From: Leptospira chreensis
GTDB lineage: Bacteria; Spirochaetota; Leptospiria; Leptospirales; Leptospiraceae
Direction of reading: 5' to 3'
DNA length: 64,000 bases
NCBI RefSeq assembly: GCF_016919165.1
Contig: NZ_JAFFPS010000008.1
Location: forward strand, 62,001-126,000
Within the stretch, counting starts at the first letter, position 1, and each line of letters begins with the position of its first letter. This document shows positions 63,443 through 64,000 of the stretch, piece after piece. A program made the translations under genes and the position numbers. Below the pieces are notes generated by a model. It had not been told where the DNA came from. It ran no database searches and saw nothing but the letters and a program-made list of their open reading frames with translations.

Positions 63443-64000
63443 AGTTCCCACCAAAGGATTTTGTATTTGTTTTTTGTTTCTCTTGTATCAATGCCGAGAA
63501 AACCGTAACCCAATTCATACCGAAAACCTGATTGTGATTTTGAATATTCCACAAGGATCGGTATATGGATATGAGTTTCTTCCTCTGTCCATCGATGGCT
63601 ATAGAGTCTTGTGATTAAATGCAGACGTTTCTCTCCATTGGAGGACCTTTTGTATTCAATAATGGAAAAAATGGGTTCCCAAACATCTTCCATCACTTCA
63701 AAACGAACCGGAATGATGGCAAGGGTATTCCATCCAAAATTTCCATCGGGGTCTTTGTGATACCGAAACAGAGGCCAAAGTTTCCAATAATAATCTTCTC
63801 TACCTGTTTGGACATATTCACTTTTCATATGGGAATAAAAAGGTAATAAAAAATGCGAAGTTGCTTTTAAGTGGGAAGTATTTTGCGACAAACGGATGTA
63901 AAACGGAGTGATGAATTCGGCTTCCTTGTTTGCAAAATAAGAAAATCCATAGAAAGGAAAAAACACGAGTTTCTGTGTATCCTTTTTCTCCGAAGTTGTG
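63439..64000 (-). CDS. Hypothetical protein, C-terminal part (truncated by window end)
   Basis: The frame is open to the last base of the window, so the 5' end lies outside. About 187 residues are visible. Not recognised. The sequence is rich in Trp, Tyr and Phe with repeated strands ending PF or PL ([41 protein letters not shown]), a beta-rich pattern that could be an outer-membrane or periplasmic beta-structure. Coupled to mlaE by ATGA overlap, it may be part of the lipid-transport operon. Confidence 0.7.
   Translation of the reverse strand, partial: TTSEKKDTQKLVFFPFYGFSYFANKEAEFITPFYIRLSQNTSHLKATSHFLLPFYSHMKSEYVQTGREDYYWKLWPLFRYHKDPDGNFGWNTLAIIPVRFEVMEDVWEPIFSIIEYKRSSNGEKRLHLITRLYSHRWTEEETHIHIPILVEYSKSQSGFRYELGYGFLGIDTRETKNKYKILWWEL

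Overview
The window is most consistent with a chromosomal segment of a spirochaete of the genus Leptospira, probably a free-living species. This is inference from gene content and style: roughly 40% G+C, a FlaB-type flagellin, lipoproteins with loose spirochaetal lipoboxes, dense packing with 4-base ATGA overlaps, frequent TTG and GTG starts, and the hisZ-purA neighbourhood. No rRNA, CRISPR array, prophage or transposase gene is visible. Almost all of the sequence is coding, and both edge genes (hisZ on the left, an unrecognised gene on the right) are cut by the window.

Layout. 1-5.4 kb: hisZ end, purA, tRNA-Lys and tRNA-Glu, a DUF2400/TIGR02757 protein, HMG-CoA lyase, an orphan peptide-type ABC ATPase and a TPR protein. 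5.4-11.7 kb: ccmABC (haem export for cytochrome c), a response regulator with a PP2C/SpoIIE phosphatase domain, purC-purS-purQ and glgC. 11.8-13 kb: an EAL protein behind three 11-bp direct repeats. 13.1-21.6 kb: a SUF iron-sulfur operon without sufB (sufC, sufD, a Rieske ferredoxin, sufS, sufU, sufT) that runs directly into gamma-glutamyltransferase, gshA and a stand-alone GshF-type ATP-grasp ligase. A Fur/PerR-like 7-1-7 palindrome precedes sufC. 21.8-27.6 kb, convergent: a mycothione/lipoamide-reductase-like flavoprotein, trhO, an ABC-2 exporter, two BolA proteins, a GST, a CGFS glutaredoxin and a CPYC glutaredoxin-like protein.

27.7-36.4 kb: SDR and MDR oxidoreductases divergent from a LysR regulator, a secreted endonuclease I, glyoxalase II, serA, a lipoprotein, lysS, a DUF218-like protein and tRNA-Leu, followed by a strongly structured intergenic repeat with a perfect 19-3-19 inverted repeat. 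36.7-44.8 kb: alpha/beta hydrolase, DUF1499 protein, renalase-like flavoprotein, methyltransferase, amino-acid permease, a small lipoprotein, and a REC/degenerate-GGDEF/EAL protein. 44.9-53.8 kb: an RRM protein, pepN, fadD, a TPR protein with a YopX-like protein, an orphan ParA, and a cyclic-nucleotide-gated K+ channel. 53.9-64 kb: ybaB, an OmpA-like lipoprotein, flaB, PduO-type cobalamin adenosyltransferase, a POT transporter, ptsI, lpxC and an mlaEFD lipid-transport operon.

The most coherent system is the 13-27.6 kb block. Cysteine desulfuration, Fe-S assembly, glutathione synthesis and breakdown, the BolA/monothiol-glutaredoxin pair, a GST, a disulfide reductase candidate and an unassigned ABC-2 exporter lie in two converging operons, with glyoxalase II about 10 kb away. 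I read it as a glutathione/Fe-S supercluster. Its unusual points are the split GshF, the missing sufB, and the exporter.
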